9,105 nt of DNA from Chloroflexota bacterium (GTDB lineage Bacteria > Chloroflexota > Anaerolineae > Ardenticatenales > Ardenticatenaceae), in the NCBI GenBank assembly GCA_003520455.1, contig DOUV01000072.1, positions 1 to 9,105 of the forward strand, written 5' to 3'. Every line of letters begins with the position of its first letter. Within the stretch, counting starts at the first letter, position 1. The notes beneath the pieces were generated by a model. It made no database searches, was not told the origin of the DNA, and was given only the letters and a program-made list of their open reading frames with translations. The translations under genes were made by a program, and so were the position numbers. Below, one piece after another: positions 6,101-9,105 of the stretch.

Positions 6101-6135
6101 CCCGCCAGGTGCGGGAACTGTGACCCCAGGTGGGG
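6101..6135 (+). other. Two small hairpins with AGGT loops in the groES leader
   Basis: CCCGC-CAGGT-GCGGG (6101-6115) and CCCC-AGGT-GGGG (6124-6135) are perfect hairpins between CIRCE and the groES Shine-Dalgarno sequence (AAGGAGG, 6160-6166). Both present AGGT in the loop. The transcribed CIRCE would add a further stem just upstream. The function is unknown. Confidence 0.55.
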
Positions 6136-6177
6136 CGCACTGCTAACCTGTTCTGTGTGAAGGAGGGAATCTTCCGT

Positions 6178-6474
6178 ATGGCAACCCAACTCCAGCCCCT
6201 TGGTGATCGTGTGATCGTCGAGCCGATCGAGCGCGAGGAGACAACCGCGAGTGGGATCGTCCTGCCCGAGACGGCCAAAGAGAAGCCCCAGGAGGGGAAG
6301 GTCATCGCGGTGGGCGCCGGCAAAAAGAATGACGATGGGACGCGCGTCCCCCTGGATGTTGAAGTCGGCGAACGCGTGATTTATGCGAAGTACGCGGGGA
6401 CCGAGTTCAAGCTCGACGGCGACAACAAAGTTTTGATTCTCAAGGAGAGCGATATCCTGGCAAAGGTGGTGTAG
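6178..6474 (+). CDS. groES: Co-chaperonin GroES (Hsp10)
   Basis: This 98-aa protein has the standard GroES length and fold. It starts [12 protein letters not shown]. The mobile loop lies at about 18-34 ([17 protein letters not shown]), with the GroEL-contacting IVL at 27-29. The roof region, [22 protein letters not shown], follows at 48-69, and the C-terminus is [14 protein letters not shown]. GroES forms the heptameric lid of the GroEL folding chamber in the cytosol. The ATG at 6178 follows AAGGAGG by about 10 nt. The frame is open upstream to an ATG at 6130, but that part lies in the leader and is not family-like. It is the first gene of the groES-groEL operon, under the CIRCE-controlled promoter, with a 103-bp gap to groEL. 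No other promoter is obvious in that gap. Confidence 0.98.
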   Translation: MATQLQPLGDRVIVEPIEREETTASGIVLPETAKEKPQEGKVIAVGAGKKNDDGTRVPLDVEVGERVIYAKYAGTEFKLDGDNKVLILKESDILAKVV

Positions 6475-6526
6475 GTTCCGACCCTCTCGGACTGAGAACC
6501 ACCCAATCGCCGGATACACTTTTTGA

Positions 6527-8209
<1,683 letters not shown>

Positions 8210-8241
8210 GCCGACGGAAGGCAGATTGTGCCCGACGGAGA

Positions 8242-8274
8242 AAACAGGGCGGCCCGACAAGGGCCGCCCTGTTT
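8242..8274 (+). terminator. Intrinsic terminator of groESL
   Basis: AAACAGGGCGGCCC (8242-8255) pairs perfectly over 14 bp with GGGCCGCCCTGTTT (8261-8274) around the loop GACAA. The 3' arm ends in TTT and the U-run is short, but the stem is very stable and the position, 32 bp after the groEL stop codon, is right. Confidence 0.88.
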
Positions 8275-8670
8275 ATGTTGGCAGGAAGTTGCTCCTCGAT
8301 CTCTCGGAAACCGGCAGGATTCCGCGGCCGGAGTATGGAACCACCTTCTGCGTTGCGCCGGGGCGGCTGCCCTGCACGCGAGCGTCCCGCTCGTCGCGGG
8401 AGCCGTGCACGCGGGGCGTGCTCTGAGAAGCGCGGCTTCTCATCAACTGCCGGATGCCTGCACACTGAGGCGCACGCCCGCTCCCGGTTCCACGGTCTTC
8501 AGGTCAGAGAGGGCCCCGTTCCGGGCGGCAGCCGGGCTGGAGGAGCCCTTCGTCGGCCACGCCTCCCGAGCCGAACGGCGCTGTTTTTCCTTTTGGCTCT
8601 GCTTTCGGCGCAGTTTCGCTCCGCTTCATTTTTTCCCGCTTCTAATGTAGTCAATGGCGTTATTCAGGGG
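8275..8670. other. GC-rich, structured non-coding stretch between groEL and gyrA
   Basis: No convincing gene lies here; the open frames on both strands are Arg/Pro/Ala-rich and resemble no family. It contains a long bulged hairpin (8373-8409; TGCACG/CGTGCA outside, TCCCGC/GCGGGA inside) and a clean 8-bp hairpin TGAGAAGC/GCTTCTCA around GCG (8424-8442). T-rich runs occur at 8584-8594 and 8629-8634. I looked for hallmark motifs of tmRNA, RNase P RNA and SRP RNA and did not see them. It could hold an unrecognised small RNA or simply be spacer. Confidence 0.5.
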
Positions 8671-8677
8671 AATGCGC

Positions 8678-8683
8678 TATAAT
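8678..8683 (+). promoter_or_regulatory. Putative -10 box of the gyrA promoter
   Basis: A perfect TATAAT lies 77 bp before the gyrA start, followed by an A-rich stretch. No good -35 hexamer sits at 16-18 bp. The predicted start is near 8690. Confidence 0.55.
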
Positions 8684-8692
8684 AAAAACCAT

Positions 8693-8714
8693 TGCGCGCC
8701 GCAATCGGCGCGTA
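8693..8714 (+). other. Hairpin at the predicted 5' end of gyrA mRNA
   Basis: CGCGCCG (8695-8701) and CGGCGCG (8706-8712) pair perfectly around CAAT. One G-U and one U-A pair extend the RNA stem to 9 bp. It begins about three bases after the predicted transcription start, so it could act as a 5' stabiliser or control element. Confidence 0.6.
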
Positions 8715-8760
8715 CTTGATGAGACGCAGTTGGTCGCTTGAATGAGGAAGCAGAATTCGA

Positions 8761-9105
8761 ATGGATAGCCCGGACCTGACGAACTTCGGCAGCGTGCAAC
8801 AGATTGACATTGACGAGGAGATGCGCGGCTCCTATCTGGACTACGCGATGAGCGTGATCGTGAGCCGGGCGCTGCCCGACGTGCGCGACGGGCTCAAGCC
8901 GGTCCACCGGCGGATCCTCTACGCGATGTACGATATGGGCTTGCGACCGGAGCGGCCCTACAAGAAGAGCGCCCGGATCGTGGGCGAGGTGCTGGGCAAG
9001 TACCACCCCCACGGGGATAGCGCGGTCTACGACGCGATGGTGCGGATGGCGCAGGACTTCTCGATGCGCTATCTGCTGGTGGACGGCCAGGGCAACTTCG
9101 GCTCG
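8761..9105 (+). CDS. gyrA: DNA gyrase subunit A, N-terminal part (cut by the window edge)
   Basis: The 115 visible residues are the start of a type IIA topoisomerase A subunit. They include [22 protein letters not shown] (19-40), [16 protein letters not shown] (41-56) and the quinolone-determining region around [20 protein letters not shown] (79-98). They end at DGQGNFGS, just before the expected catalytic tyrosine. With GyrB, GyrA introduces negative supercoils into DNA. The residues matching E. coli Ser83 and Asp87 are Ser87 and Asp91, both wild type. The ATG at 8761 has GAGGAAG (8744-8750) 10 nt upstream. ParC shares this N-terminal region, so the gyrA assignment rests mainly on the close match to GyrA motifs and the gene standing alone. 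The C-terminal GyrA box would settle it. Confidence 0.93.
   Translation, partial: MDSPDLTNFGSVQQIDIDEEMRGSYLDYAMSVIVSRALPDVRDGLKPVHRRILYAMYDMGLRPERPYKKSARIVGEVLGKYHPHGDSAVYDAMVRMAQDFSMRYLLVDGQGNFGS

Noticed and set aside
8570..8594. GCCG-AA-CGGC followed by T-runs as a terminator of a possible RNA
   Set aside because: The 4-bp stem with a 2-nt loop is too weak to call.
8228..8650. 140-aa and other open frames in the groEL-gyrA gap
   Set aside because: Arg/Pro/Ala-rich, they overlap the terminator hairpin, lack ribosome sites and resemble no family.
9010..9050. Possible quinolone-resistance substitutions in gyrA
   Set aside because: The residues matching E. coli Ser83 and Asp87 are both wild type.

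Overview
The window looks like ordinary chromosome from a moderately GC-rich bacterium, most probably a member of the Chloroflexota. The basis is protein style: a GAF/HisKA_3 sensor kinase with a Cys-rich GAF loop, an HNH protein beginning MGSVLVLNASYEPLNI, a small Cys-cluster protein, and a MoxR-DUF58 pair. HrcA/CIRCE control of groESL also fits. The phylum is an inference from recognition, not a search. I see no tRNA, rRNA, CRISPR array, insertion sequence or prophage gene.

The left part (1-5662) is entirely minus-strand. From right to left it holds: a MoxR-type AAA+ ATPase and a DUF58 protein in a tight operon; a 114-aa Cys-cluster protein of unknown function; an HNH endonuclease-like protein; a membrane-anchored WD40-like/TolB-like propeller protein; and the N-terminal part of a GAF sensor histidine kinase that runs off the left edge. 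Promoter-like sites precede most of these units. A good intrinsic terminator lies between the Cys-cluster and HNH genes, and a perfect 15-bp palindrome lies between the propeller and kinase genes.

The divergent intergenic region (5663-6177) is the most interesting regulatory stretch. It contains the moxR-side -10 box, three back-to-back hairpins, two lone HrcA half-sites, a sigma70-like groESL promoter with a third half-site inside its spacer, a perfect CIRCE operator over the predicted start, and two small leader hairpins with AGGT in their loops.

The right part (6178-9105) is plus-strand: groES, groEL, a strong terminator, about 480 bp of structured non-coding sequence, and the start of gyrA, whose predicted mRNA begins almost directly with a hairpin.

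I found no clear new multi-gene system. The best leads are the HrcA half-site array, the groES leader hairpins, the structured region before gyrA, the leaderless kinase promoter and the uncharacterised Cys-cluster protein.
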